A stretch of DNA of 64,000 nucleotides from Paenibacillus sp. NAIST15-1 (GTDB lineage: Bacteria > Bacillota > Bacilli > Paenibacillales > Paenibacillaceae), in the NCBI RefSeq assembly GCF_001894745.1, contig NZ_BBYF01000003.1, forward strand, positions 1-64,000, in the 5' to 3' direction. The translations under genes and the position numbers were made by a program. The notes beneath the pieces were generated by a model. It was not told the origin of the DNA. It worked only from the letters and a program-made list of their open reading frames with translations, and did not search any database. This document shows, in pieces, positions 53,095 through 61,963 of this stretch (position 1 is the stretch's first letter; each line of letters opens with the position of its first letter).

Positions 53095-53835
53095 TTACTC
53101 TGCTTGATGTAGCAAGAGGTTTTGATAAAATGCTGAGTCTGGATCGCCGTTTTCGCCTTTTTCGGTAAATTGCTCATACGTTCCTTGAAATCTTATACTC
53201 CCTTTATGCAATAAATGAATTTTACAATGTATATTTCGAAATTCATGTAAAGTGTGAGTAGAAAGAATGACTGTAGAACTTGTGCCAAGAGTAAGCCTTT
53301 CTATTCTTTTTAAAATTTGCAATCTTGCTTCGGGATCAACTCCGGAAGTCGGTTCGTCGAATACATACAGCTTCCTTTGCATAAGCGTAACCGCCAAAAT
53401 ACTTAAGTATCGGCGCTCGCCTATAGATAACTTACCAAATTGGGTGTCCCATACTTTTTCCATTAACTCAATTTCTGAAGATTCCATGTATTTATCGGTA
53501 TATGGAGTATTCGAAACTTCTATACTATTATTGTGATCCGTGTACAAAAAAAACCGAAACAAATCCTTCCCTTTCAAAGTCGAAGGAAACGATAACCCCT
53601 GTAACTGATAAATAATTTCAGAATGGTTAGGTACACCTTTGATTTCTCCGGGTCTTGGGATAACATTTGTAATCAAATCAAAAAGCGTCGTCTTGCCGGA
53701 ACCGTTTTTTCCTATAATGACGTTTACTATACCCGGTTTAAAATCTACAGTTAAATTTTCCAAATTACTCTTATTACAATTCTTATGCCTATAATTTAAA
53801 TTCTCAATTGTAATCATATGCCTGCCCCAATTCAT
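53095..53835 (-). CDS. ABC transporter ATPase
   Basis: In this 246-residue protein Walker A IGKNGSGKTT is near residues 38-47, the signature LSIGERR, Walker B LYVFDEPTSGVDP and the switch His in STHTLHEF. ATG 53835 overlaps the stop of the permease gene (ATGA); ATG 53817 with GGGGCAGG upstream is an alternative. It would power export by the ABC-2 permease next to it. The permease gene has a nonsense codon, so the transporter may be inactive. Confidence 0.88.
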   Translation of the reverse strand: MNWGRHMITIENLNYRHKNCNKSNLENLTVDFKPGIVNVIIGKNGSGKTTLFDLITNVIPRPGEIKGVPNHSEIIYQLQGLSFPSTLKGKDLFRFFLYTDHNNSIEVSNTPYTDKYMESSEIELMEKVWDTQFGKLSIGERRYLSILAVTLMQRKLYVFDEPTSGVDPEARLQILKRIERLTLGTSSTVILSTHTLHEFRNIHCKIHLLHKGSIRFQGTYEQFTEKGENGDPDSAFYQNLLLHQAE

Positions 53836-54605
53836 GTTCGATTTGTCGGGGATACGATTCTTGTATATCTCATCCCCAAAAGTCCGATAGCCGTATATAA
53901 AATCAGGCCGAATACGATATGAGCCGAGCCAAAATTCATATATTCCCTACCCGTTATGAATTCTGCTATTAATAGATTCAAAGCTCTAACCAGTTCTAAT
54001 GGATTAATATATAACAGCAGGATTCCCCACGACAATGATTGCGACAAATTATTAGCGGTTATTAACAAAAATACAAGTAGGAGCATATTCAATACAGTAA
54101 CTAGTGATTCTTACTTCATCGGGAAAATCATAAGTATTAAAAAGAAGAACATTATCGGAATTGCCCCGATTAAGCCCGCAACGACGGAACTAATCATAAA
54201 TAATATAATTTCTGTAGGGTTATGTAGACTGCATAAGCTGGTCACTAGAGAAAAGATGAGGATCGAAAGAATCAGGAAGGATAATTGCGTTAAGACTTTT
54301 CCTATAATCATAGGATACTTCGTGCCCGAAACGAATGCGAACATTTTCAAGAAGCCATCTTCTCTCATACGGATCAAACTTGTGGTAACCTCAATAGACA
54401 TAACAAATGTAATATAGGCTAAGAACATGCTGGCTTGATATTGAAAAAAAGAAGCTTCTGGCTTAGTCATGATCCAATTGTAATGATATACGAAAAAGAG
54501 AATTAAGGGTAAAAGCAAGTACCACAAGAAACTCACTTTCTGATTCAACGTTATTTTTGCATACAATCTAATATACTCTCGAGCAACTGACAATGTAACG
54601 TTCAC
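53832..54605 (-). pseudogene. ABC-2 type permease interrupted by in-frame TAA
   Basis: Two adjoining frames, 54605-54111 (164 residues) and 54092-53832 (86 residues), are in the same reading frame and separated only by TAA at 54111-54113. Joined they give about 257 residues with six hydrophobic segments, the normal size of an ABC-2 permease. The first part ends FFFLILMIFPMK and the second continues ESLVTVLNMLLLVF, in the middle of a membrane region. A single base change at the stop would restore it. Confidence 0.82.
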
Positions 54606-54764
54606 TCCCCGTTATCCGAATGGAATCATTTTAATGTTAAAAACACATGTCCGCCTCGTTCCTGTATTGCAAAATCATTCGTTTATAAAGTAGGAGTAAT
54701 TGTGCAGTAAGAAGTCTTCAATATCTGGTTTATTGTTTTGGAGTGTATCAAAGTTGTGGGGGTA

Positions 54765-55181
54765 TTATAATGATTTACGATCCTGTTCTTTTCTCCGAAA
54801 TAGCGAAGTATCGATCAGATAGATAATAAGAACAAAACCAATCTCAGAAAAAATAGAAAAATGAACGGATGTCATCCATTCATCAATCAGATGAACGGCA
54901 ATAAAATCGAGGAGTATTCGGAAAATAGCGTCATGATACTGCTTAAAATGCTGACCAGTAGAGAGGAAATACCTTGTCTTCATAAAAATAAAAAACACTT
55001 TGGTAACCGCGTCAGCAACGAACGATAGACCGATAAACAGAAATACCGATGTCCACGATTCGTATTGAATCCCTAATACTTCGAAAATACCAATATGGAA
55101 GAATAGGAAAAAGGCAGCCACGCCGAACAGTATAAAAAGCAAGAGTATACCTACAATTACAATAGGAATTATCTTTTTCAT
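54765..55181 (-). CDS. YrvL-family membrane protein
   Basis: The 138-residue protein starts at ATG 55181 (MKKIIPIVIVGILLLFILFG) behind AAAGGAA. Three to four hydrophobic segments and the stretch LSFVADAVTKVFF fit the YrvL regulatory protein family of Bacillus. YrvL in B. subtilis takes part in control of oxalate decarboxylase; a similar role here is not shown. Monocistronic. Confidence 0.75.
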   Translation of the reverse strand: MKKIIPIVIVGILLLFILFGVAAFFLFFHIGIFEVLGIQYESWTSVFLFIGLSFVADAVTKVFFIFMKTRYFLSTGQHFKQYHDAIFRILLDFIAVHLIDEWMTSVHFSIFSEIGFVLIIYLIDTSLFRRKEQDRKSL

Positions 55182-55388
55182 AAATTCTTTATTCCTTTTC
55201 GTTTTTACACTCACCATCATTTATTTGTAAACGGCCGAGAAGTCGAAAATGACGACCCGGTTATTTAATTCCAGATCCGCTTCTTGTCATATTGCTTTTA
55301 TTCTACTTGCACTTTTTTCTCTCTCTCTCCAACTAATTGTAGCCGGCCCAGTAATCCGAGGCGTCAATTAGTGTTACCTGCTGTTACA

Positions 55389-55910
55389 CTACTTAGTTTC
55401 TGCATTAAATTCTCCAATCATGTTTATATCTTGAAGCGCTTGTCTCCTTATGCGTTCATCGATAAGATTCTGTCCTTCAGTTGATTTAAAAAATTCGCTT
55501 ACTTCATTTCTTGTAAACATAGTTTTATTAGATAATGACTTTCGAATCCTCTCTGTTTTAAAACCAATTAACGTTATTGCAAGTCCTAAGCTAATTAATG
55601 AAATTGCATCACTCCATGCATTAACGGCCTTAACAGGAATGTCAATTCTTAAATTTGGCAGAACTATTATTGCGATTACTGCACAGCCTAGACAAGTTGA
55701 GCGTAGAATTTTTAAGTAATTTACCTTAAAGCCTCTCCTATCTTCTATTCCTTCTAAAATGTATTCAATTACGTCCAATAGTATTAAAAAGAACGCTGCA
55801 ATTGATACATATAATAACCACTTCCCAGTTGCATTAATTATTGGTGTTAGCCTTAATACTGATAAAACAATAAAACCAATGCCAACTACTTTGGTGAACG
55901 TGGTAGTCAA
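55389..55910 (-). CDS. Uncharacterised membrane protein
   Basis: The 173-residue protein starts at TTG 55910 with AAGGAGG 7 bases upstream. Four hydrophobic segments lie near 5-22, 30-50, 68-85 and 98-115, followed by a charged cytoplasmic tail of about 55 residues. No family recognised. AT-rich and alone on its strand, between a YrvL gene and a structured element. Confidence 0.7.
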   Translation of the reverse strand: MTTTFTKVVGIGFIVLSVLRLTPIINATGKWLLYVSIAAFFLILLDVIEYILEGIEDRRGFKVNYLKILRSTCLGCAVIAIIVLPNLRIDIPVKAVNAWSDAISLISLGLAITLIGFKTERIRKSLSNKTMFTRNEVSEFFKSTEGQNLIDERIRRQALQDINMIGEFNAETK

Positions 55911-56085
55911 GAGGTTTCCTCCTTACATTTTATTTGGGCTTTGGGAATTGTAGATAAATCCATTGCCGCAAGAACTTCTTTTGCAACGCTTGACCCAATC
56001 CGGTATTCGGCAGATTTCAATAATTTTTCTCTTATATGTTCTTTATCTTCATTTTGCAGGGTCTTCACCTCTTAGTAATTATTTC

Positions 56086-56237
56086 GCCTAACGTTCTCGT
56101 ATGTACGACACGACCCGGCCTTTAGATAACTCTTATCTTAGGTCGGGTCGGTGTTGTTTTAATATTCTGTTTTTTAGCATCTAACAACCAAGGGGCTAAA
56201 GCTCCGTAGCAGCATAGATACATTGTTATACGACGGG
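56086..56237. repeat. Structured intergenic element A
   Basis: The element runs from TAACGTTCTCGTATGTACGA to TTGTTATACGACG. It contains an imperfect hairpin ACACGACCCGGCC/GGTCGGGTCGGTGT followed by TTTT (56108-56163). The left edge closely matches element B at 57463 (AACGTCTCTCGTATCCATGA), and both end near TGTTAT. Confidence 0.5.
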
Positions 56238-56271
56238 GTACTTCTTTGATTTCCCACACTTCTTTTTTCTT

Positions 56272-56493
56272 TTAGGTTCTTTCATCCTTCATTCGTTCAG
56301 GAATATGCTCCAACAAATCACCAGGTTGACAATTTAGTGCTGAGCAAATTTTATCGATTACTTCTAATGAAACATATTCATTAGTATTTAACTTTGCCAT
56401 TGTTGCAGAAGAAATCCCTGTCATTTTCAATAAATCTTGCTTCTTTATTTCCCTATCTATCAGCAATTTTTGTAATGGTTTATAACTGATCAT
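56272..56493 (-). CDS. Small XRE-type (HTH_26) DNA-binding protein
   Basis: This 73-residue protein is a single Cro/C1-like helix-turn-helix (LLIDREIKKQDLLKMTGISS, ATMAKL) with the ending CQPGDLLEHIPE typical of HTH_26 proteins. It probably represses itself and perhaps the divergent gene at 56664. ATG 56493 follows GAGGAG-like bases. Confidence 0.85.
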   Translation of the reverse strand: MISYKPLQKLLIDREIKKQDLLKMTGISSATMAKLNTNEYVSLEVIDKICSALNCQPGDLLEHIPERMKDERT

Positions 56494-56663
56494 CGTGAAC
56501 TCCTCACAAAGTAGTTAAATATTTCTTTAATTATATTGAACAATCTTTATTTAATCAAAATTATATTTGTGTTCTCTTGACTCTTTCATTCAATATGTTA
56601 AACTTTTATTCAAGAAAACAAATTTTACTTTTTAATCATAAATGATATAAGGAGGTCTTATTC

Positions 56664-56951
56664 TTGCTAAATTCATTGGAGATAAATATTGACCCACTAG
56701 TTCGTACTCGATTAAAATCATTGCACAACGACCTTACAATTACAGATACTGATTTTTTACGATTTTCAAATGAAGCTATACAACACTATAAAGCAATCCG
56801 AGAAGCCCTGCCTGACAACCTCCAACATACCTTTTTCCTCTATGAAAATGCCCAAAGCTCTAAACAGACATTACTCGAAAGTAAAATTTATCTACATGGT
56901 TTTAAAGATGCCATATATCTCTTTGAAGAACTACATAGTTCTAGATTTTAA
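56664..56951 (+). CDS. Uncharacterised 95-residue protein
   Basis: It starts at TTG 56664 with AAGGAGG 8 bases upstream. All helical, charged, no signal or membrane segment. No family recognised. It is divergent from the small XRE gene across 170 AT-rich bases that must hold both promoters. Confidence 0.6.
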   Translation: MLNSLEINIDPLVRTRLKSLHNDLTITDTDFLRFSNEAIQHYKAIREALPDNLQHTFFLYENAQSSKQTLLESKIYLHGFKDAIYLFEELHSSRF

Positions 56952-57046
56952 AAGCTTTTAAACGAAGTGGGTTAATAGAACAGCGTTTTTATGAGGAGAG
57001 GCGGGCATATAAGCTAATTAGCATCGAGAAGTCCTTATGTCGAATT

Positions 57047-57415
57047 CTAATAATTATGCCTCCTTGCTAGTTCCCATTTCATAAATAAATTTATATCACT
57101 TATAGCATCTAATATTGTACCTTTATGCTCTAAATTATTTTTTAGTTCTTTCAAAATGATTGGTTTTACTAGTCTTTTATCCAACTGTTTTTTAGTTCTT
57201 GCAATATGTGCTAACCCCAATACAGAATTCGCTCTTACATGTGGATTATCATGTTGCGCTAATTTAAGACATATATCTTGAGCAAACTTCCAATTGTGAT
57301 GATACATTCCAACTGAAAGTGGTAAATATATTAGTTCTTCTACTTCTTGATGAGTTAAAATATCTTTTATTTCCTGATCTGTATATTCTTCAATATGCTT
57401 ATAGATTCGCTTCAT
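57047..57415 (-). CDS. HEAT-like repeat protein
   Basis: The 122-residue protein starts at ATG 57415 (MKRIYKHIEEYTDQEIKDIL) behind AGGAG. Helical pairs with DNPHVRANSVLGLAHIAR near residues 65-82 are typical of HEAT repeats, which bind proteins. Family members of this size are common near defence or toxin-immunity genes in Bacillota, where their role is unclear. Confidence 0.7.
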   Translation of the reverse strand: MKRIYKHIEEYTDQEIKDILTHQEVEELIYLPLSVGMYHHNWKFAQDICLKLAQHDNPHVRANSVLGLAHIARTKKQLDKRLVKPIILKELKNNLEHKGTILDAISDINLFMKWELARRHNY

Positions 57416-57462
57416 AGTACTTGCTCCTAGATATAATCTTTTCATTCCTAGCTGATTTCATA

Positions 57463-57660
57463 AACGTCTCTCGTATCCATGACGCCTCGCCACCTTCAGG
57501 TCACAAAGTGACCAGCCGCAATCCGGTTAAGTGGCGTGGGTGTGTCCGGCTGATAAAGTTTCTTCGAACTCTGATGTACCTTACTGAAATGCATCGATCT
57601 CCTATCGGATCAAGAGCCGAATACTCGATGTGAGTATGGTGTTATGTGAGGTAGGCGCCT
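57463..57660. repeat. Structured intergenic element B
   Basis: The left edge AACGTCTCTCGTATCCATGA matches that of element A, the right edge reads TATGGTGTTATG. Inside are GGTCACAAAGTGACC and other dyads, at higher GC than the genes on either side. Confidence 0.5.
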
Positions 57661-57673
57661 CCTTGAGATACAA

Positions 57674-58306
57674 TCACCAAGGTTCTTTAATCCATGTTTC
57701 TTTCCGAGCTATTAATAATTCATTGTCCTGAAGATTCGAGAAAAATATTGACTCGTCGATAGCCTCATAATATTTCATAATGTCTTTATTTATTATTGCA
57801 GCATCAAACATCCATATATTTTCCAAGTCGTTCTGTACAAATGCTTCCCAAGGACGGCCATCCGTTGCTTCATTAGTAAAATACACACCAGATTGATTGG
57901 GTAAATGTTGTGAGAATGAATTCATTAACTTCCATATCACTGATCTATGCTCTTCTCTTAATACGTAATCTAATTGACTTTGTACAATCTCCTCTGTCCA
58001 GAGAAGAAAGCTAACTTCAAGCCAAGATTGCTGCAACGCTTTGAAGGATTTTGATGTCCATCCCATCACAAAAGGACGAATATGTATAAGTTGTTCAGCG
58101 ATTATAATTTCTTTTGTTACTTCTCCCCCACTCACATACATAGAGCCGTCCTCATCTAGCGCCCATTCTAGTCCACTAATAGCAGAAATCATTTCAGCAT
58201 CTTTAATCCCGCAGTCATTTAATGTGCTTATAAAGTCAAGTATGATCTCTTTTATATTACTTTGATCACACTTTATATAAGTCTGAACTTGAGAATATTC
58301 AGGCAT
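57674..58306 (-). CDS. Uncharacterised protein downstream of the TerB/helicase operon
   Basis: The 210-residue protein starts at ATG 58306 (MPEYSQVQTYIKC) with GAGGG 6 bases upstream. No signal or membrane segment; many Trp and acidic residues (WALDEDGSMYVSGGE, EEIVQSQLDYVLREE). No family recognised. It lies 25 bases after the 51-residue gene on the same strand and may be the last gene of the operon. Confidence 0.65.
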   Translation of the reverse strand: MPEYSQVQTYIKCDQSNIKEIILDFISTLNDCGIKDAEMISAISGLEWALDEDGSMYVSGGEVTKEIIIAEQLIHIRPFVMGWTSKSFKALQQSWLEVSFLLWTEEIVQSQLDYVLREEHRSVIWKLMNSFSQHLPNQSGVYFTNEATDGRPWEAFVQNDLENIWMFDAAIINKDIMKYYEAIDESIFFSNLQDNELLIARKETWIKEPW

Positions 58307-58331
58307 CTTATCCCTCATTTCATCATTGCGT

Positions 58332-58487
58332 TTATTTTAGATCACCGAACTCAACTTTTTCATTACTAGAAAACTTCTTTAACTCATAAAAATCTTCATC
58401 TGTTATTATGGCTTCTCTTTCCCCTATTCGTTCTATTAAAATGTAGTTCCTGCCAAATTTCTGCGTACATCGATAAAATCGTTCCAT
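58332..58487 (-). CDS. 51-residue protein coupled to the helicase gene
   Basis: ATG 58485-58487 is 2 bases after the helicase stop. The frame reads MERFYRCTQKFGRNYILIER, then IGEREAIITDEDFYELKKFS, a plausible small globular or RNA/DNA-binding fold with many basic and aromatic residues. No family recognised. Tight spacing makes it a probable component of the same system. Confidence 0.6.
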   Translation of the reverse strand: MERFYRCTQKFGRNYILIERIGEREAIITDEDFYELKKFSSNEKVEFGDLK

Positions 58488-58489
58488 AT

Positions 58490-60634
58490 TTATTCTTCAA
58501 TATTAATCACAACAAATTCCTTGTTTTTCAGGAAATCAATCGCACCTTTGACATCCATCTCATGTGCGATATGCATTTCTATTAGCAAATCAGCCGGCAG
58601 CATTGAAGAGTATTTAGATGCAAACCACTCATTCTCTTTCACATATTCAAGCAGTTCATCTACAAACCATTCTTTGTATTTTAACTGTTCTAACACTTTT
58701 TTTAGTTGATTGAACGCGACACCATTCAATTGAATTCTACATACGCTATCACATACTCGAGACTCTAAACCCATTGAACGAAACATCAACGTCAAAGTTT
58801 TAGCTATTTTTGTACCGGTATAGCTTTCAAACAACACTTCATCTCTTTTAATCCAAAAAAACCTCTGATGATTACCTATTCTTGATAGCCGATAATTTTT
58901 TCTAGCGTCCTCAAGCGTCAAAGTACCCTCATCATTCATGTAATTGAACGTTTTATCTGAACAAAGGATCTCCATCATCTTTTCTGCTACTCTTGGATGC
59001 AACTCCCCTGAACCACCTAAATAACGAGGAGGCTTCGCACTTACTGCTTTTATAACGCGTATTTTGTTTCTATTCTCATCAATATCGACTATTGTCCATA
59101 ACTTACCCGCCAAAATCACATTGTCATCGACTGCAATTGGATACCCTTTATCTAACATCCCTATTACTCTTGCACCATCAAAAACCTCATATTCTTCTGA
59201 TGTCATAAAGACTGGATAGAATTCCTTCCCTCTCATCAGACGTTCTCCCGCTAGCCCAACAACAAACACATTTTCTCCCGGTATCAATTCAAGATACTCA
59301 TACTGAAGCATGTGTTCGATTAGCATCACAATTCGCTCAGCCTTGATATGATGAAAAGAACCATTGTTCTTAATTGAAACAAGCAAATCATCTAGTGTCA
59401 TTCCATTGAACCCATGACATAACGAAAGGATTTGATGGAACATAATATCATACGGAGCGCTATACCCTGTAGACGGTTCAACCCACTTTTCTAACACCAG
59501 TTCCATTACAGCTAATGATTGAATCAAACTATCCATAGAGGTTGTATATAGTTGCAGTATTTGACTCTTATCTGATTCTCGACCAGAACGACCCAAACGC
59601 TGCTTTAACGAAGAGACCGTGAATGTATTATCAATTTGAATGACCAACTCTATTTTTCCAATATCAATCCCTAATTCCAACGAACTCGTCGCTATAACAC
59701 TCTTAGGTACCGTAGCAGTTGCTATTGTCTTTTCTACATATTCACGCTCTTTTTTATCAATTGACGAGTGATGCGGGTAATACGTTTCTCCAACACCCTC
59801 CCGCTTCGCTAATCGATTAAGGAACACAGTAGTCTCCTCTACACCACCGCGACTGTTACAGAAAATAATCGACTTTAAATTCCTCGTTAAAGATCTAATG
59901 TCTTCGTAAAGTTCAACTGGCTTTTTGTTTTCTTCATCCAACGGAAAGTGCATTAAGTAGTAATTGAGTTCTTTATCTCCCTCATCCGTTTGCAGCACTT
60001 CAACTTGGTTAGGGTTTTCATAATTGATCCATTCTTTAACCAATTCGAAATTATCAATTGTCGCTGACAACCCAATAATACGTGGTCTTTTATCACAATA
60101 GGTTTCCAAGCGAGATATAAGAGAGCGTAACTGCACACCACGGTCTTTATCGATGAAAGAGTGAATTTCATCAATAATAATAAATTCGATATCTTTAAAG
60201 ATGCTCCGAATATACTCTGTTCTATTTACAAATAAACTTTCAATCGACTCTGGAGTGATTTGTAATATTCCAGATGGATCTTTAACAAATTTCTTTTTCT
60301 GACCGTGGTCAACATCACCATGCCAACGATTTATTTTAATTTGATTGTATTCACATAACTTCTCTATTCGTTCGAATTGGTTGTTTATCAGGGCTTTTAA
60401 AGGCGATATGTAGAGAACCTTCACTTTTTCTCTTGCTTCCTTCTCCACAAGACTAAGCACTGGTAAGAAAACTGCTTCAGTTTTCCCCGAAGCAGTCCCT
60501 GAAGACACTACTATATCTTTATCTGTTTGAATAACCACTGGGATAGTCATTTCTTGAATGACCGTGAATCTTTCCCATTTCATATCCCAAACCTTTTTCC
60601 TCATAGAATTCGATAACATATCAAATGTACTCAT
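58490..60634 (-). CDS. DEAD/DEAH-box helicase, Lhr/BrxHI-like
   Basis: In this 714-residue protein motif I is SGTASGKTE (45-53), motif Ia PLKALINNQ, motif II DEIH (near 152), motif III GLSATI, then motif V/VI ATSSLELGIDIG and QRLGRSGR, all of helicase superfamily 2. The C-terminal third has a winged-helix and further domain as in Lhr-type enzymes. It should unwind DNA or RNA with ATP. AGGAGG precedes ATG 60634, 12 bases after the ATPase gene. Part of the TerB_N operon. Confidence 0.9.
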   Translation of the reverse strand: MSTFDMLSNSMRKKVWDMKWERFTVIQEMTIPVVIQTDKDIVVSSGTASGKTEAVFLPVLSLVEKEAREKVKVLYISPLKALINNQFERIEKLCEYNQIKINRWHGDVDHGQKKKFVKDPSGILQITPESIESLFVNRTEYIRSIFKDIEFIIIDEIHSFIDKDRGVQLRSLISRLETYCDKRPRIIGLSATIDNFELVKEWINYENPNQVEVLQTDEGDKELNYYLMHFPLDEENKKPVELYEDIRSLTRNLKSIIFCNSRGGVEETTVFLNRLAKREGVGETYYPHHSSIDKKEREYVEKTIATATVPKSVIATSSLELGIDIGKIELVIQIDNTFTVSSLKQRLGRSGRESDKSQILQLYTTSMDSLIQSLAVMELVLEKWVEPSTGYSAPYDIMFHQILSLCHGFNGMTLDDLLVSIKNNGSFHHIKAERIVMLIEHMLQYEYLELIPGENVFVVGLAGERLMRGKEFYPVFMTSEEYEVFDGARVIGMLDKGYPIAVDDNVILAGKLWTIVDIDENRNKIRVIKAVSAKPPRYLGGSGELHPRVAEKMMEILCSDKTFNYMNDEGTLTLEDARKNYRLSRIGNHQRFFWIKRDEVLFESYTGTKIAKTLTLMFRSMGLESRVCDSVCRIQLNGVAFNQLKKVLEQLKYKEWFVDELLEYVKENEWFASKYSSMLPADLLIEMHIAHEMDVKGAIDFLKNKEFVVINIEE

Positions 60635-60646
60635 TCGCCAGACCTC

Positions 60647-61963
60647 CTAGTTTGTTCTTTGGAAGCGGTTCATTATCGATTCTGTTGAAGTTGGTTCATC
60701 GTTCTCGTTACTACTGCTAAAAATCTGACTTCTATTAAACGAAGGATTTTGATGCAGAATGCTCAGCGCTTGAATAAATTTACGAATTACGTCACCAACC
60801 GTCAGATTTTCAGCAGCCCCAGGTCGAGAATATTCTGCCTTCATAAAATCATTTATCTCTGAATCCTTAACATTTGCTACATATCCATAATGCGCAGCAT
60901 GTATGTCACGCAGTTTTTGCAACAGCACAAATATCTGCTCCATTGTTAATGGAGTAAGATTAATCACCGGCTGAGTTAAATCTCTATACTCTATAGTCTC
61001 AAAAGCATTCGTCTGTAATCTTCTCTTTAAGGCACCGTAACTGTAGAGTCCTCTTCTTTCATCTGTCAAAAACTCAGGAGTTCCACCAAAAGTAACATAC
61101 AGACCAACTAGGTTCCCTTGTAGTGCATCGTTATAAATTTTTAGGATAGTCTCATAGTTCTTTTCTCTCGTAAGTGAATGAGTAATTTTATAGAGATTGA
61201 TTGCTTCATCTAAATTTATGACCAAGCCAGAATAACCAATTTCTCTTACAAATTTGCAGATCAGTTTAATGTAATCATAGTAATTCGCATCATTGATAAT
61301 TTCTCTTACACCTAAATCTTGTCTTGCCTCTGTCTTTGTCGTGTATTCGCCTCGTAACCACCGTAACACACATCTTTGCAGCTCAGTATTATCCTCCGCA
61401 TAGCCTTTATAATACAGACTCAAGACTCGAGAAATATCGTATCCTCCAGTCAATTCATCCATCTTCGATACGATTGAGGTTATTTCTTGTTCAACATCTT
61501 TTACAAACTCAGGGTTATTAAATTCCACTGACCCATATTGCTTCTTTTCGACTACAAGATTTTGAACATCATTCAGCCATTTCTCCAAGATAACAGGCAA
61601 AGCGTTTCCTTCCGGAGATGTAGACGTGGACAAGTTCTTCATAAGTTCTGTGTAGGCCCCAACTGCCTTCCCATCAGAACCATACAATTGACGATTTGGA
61701 GCAAAGTCAGCTTTTGCTACTACAAACTTCTCTTTAAATGCAATTTGTTGTGTTAAAGCCTGAATAAAACTCTTCCCACTTCCAAAAGGGCCTATAAAAA
61801 ACTTAATTGTTGAAGAACCAGCTTTTACATTCTTCAAATCAGTAAGTATTTGAGTAGCCTCTTCGGTTCGACCAACCATAATGTGTTCCAAACCTCTGCT
61901 TGGAACCACGCCACCAGATAAAGTATTCAATATTACAGTCGAATCCCTTTTCTTAATATTCAC
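60647..61963 (-). CDS. BrxC/BrxD-type P-loop ATPase
   Basis: This 438-residue protein starts at GTG 61963 overlapping the previous stop (GTGA). The start HIMVGRTEEATQIL and Walker A GPFGSGKSF (58-66), then FVVAKADFAPNRQLYG and Walker B GLVINLDEAINLY (near 237-249), fit the BREX ATP-binding (DUF2791) family. Such ATPases act in BREX and related DNA-defence modules, probably as DNA-associated machines. The C terminus is low-complexity. Confidence 0.88.
   Translation of the reverse strand: MNIKKRDSTVILNTLSGGVVPSRGLEHIMVGRTEEATQILTDLKNVKAGSSTIKFFIGPFGSGKSFIQALTQQIAFKEKFVVAKADFAPNRQLYGSDGKAVGAYTELMKNLSTSTSPEGNALPVILEKWLNDVQNLVVEKKQYGSVEFNNPEFVKDVEQEITSIVSKMDELTGGYDISRVLSLYYKGYAEDNTELQRCVLRWLRGEYTTKTEARQDLGVREIINDANYYDYIKLICKFVREIGYSGLVINLDEAINLYKITHSLTREKNYETILKIYNDALQGNLVGLYVTFGGTPEFLTDERRGLYSYGALKRRLQTNAFETIEYRDLTQPVINLTPLTMEQIFVLLQKLRDIHAAHYGYVANVKDSEINDFMKAEYSRPGAAENLTVGDVIRKFIQALSILHQNPSFNRSQIFSSSNENDEPTSTESIMNRFQRTN

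Noticed and set aside
50448..57660. A true integron cassette array
   Set aside because: Genes between the structured elements lie on both strands, no integrase is seen, and the edge words do not match the attC core sites.
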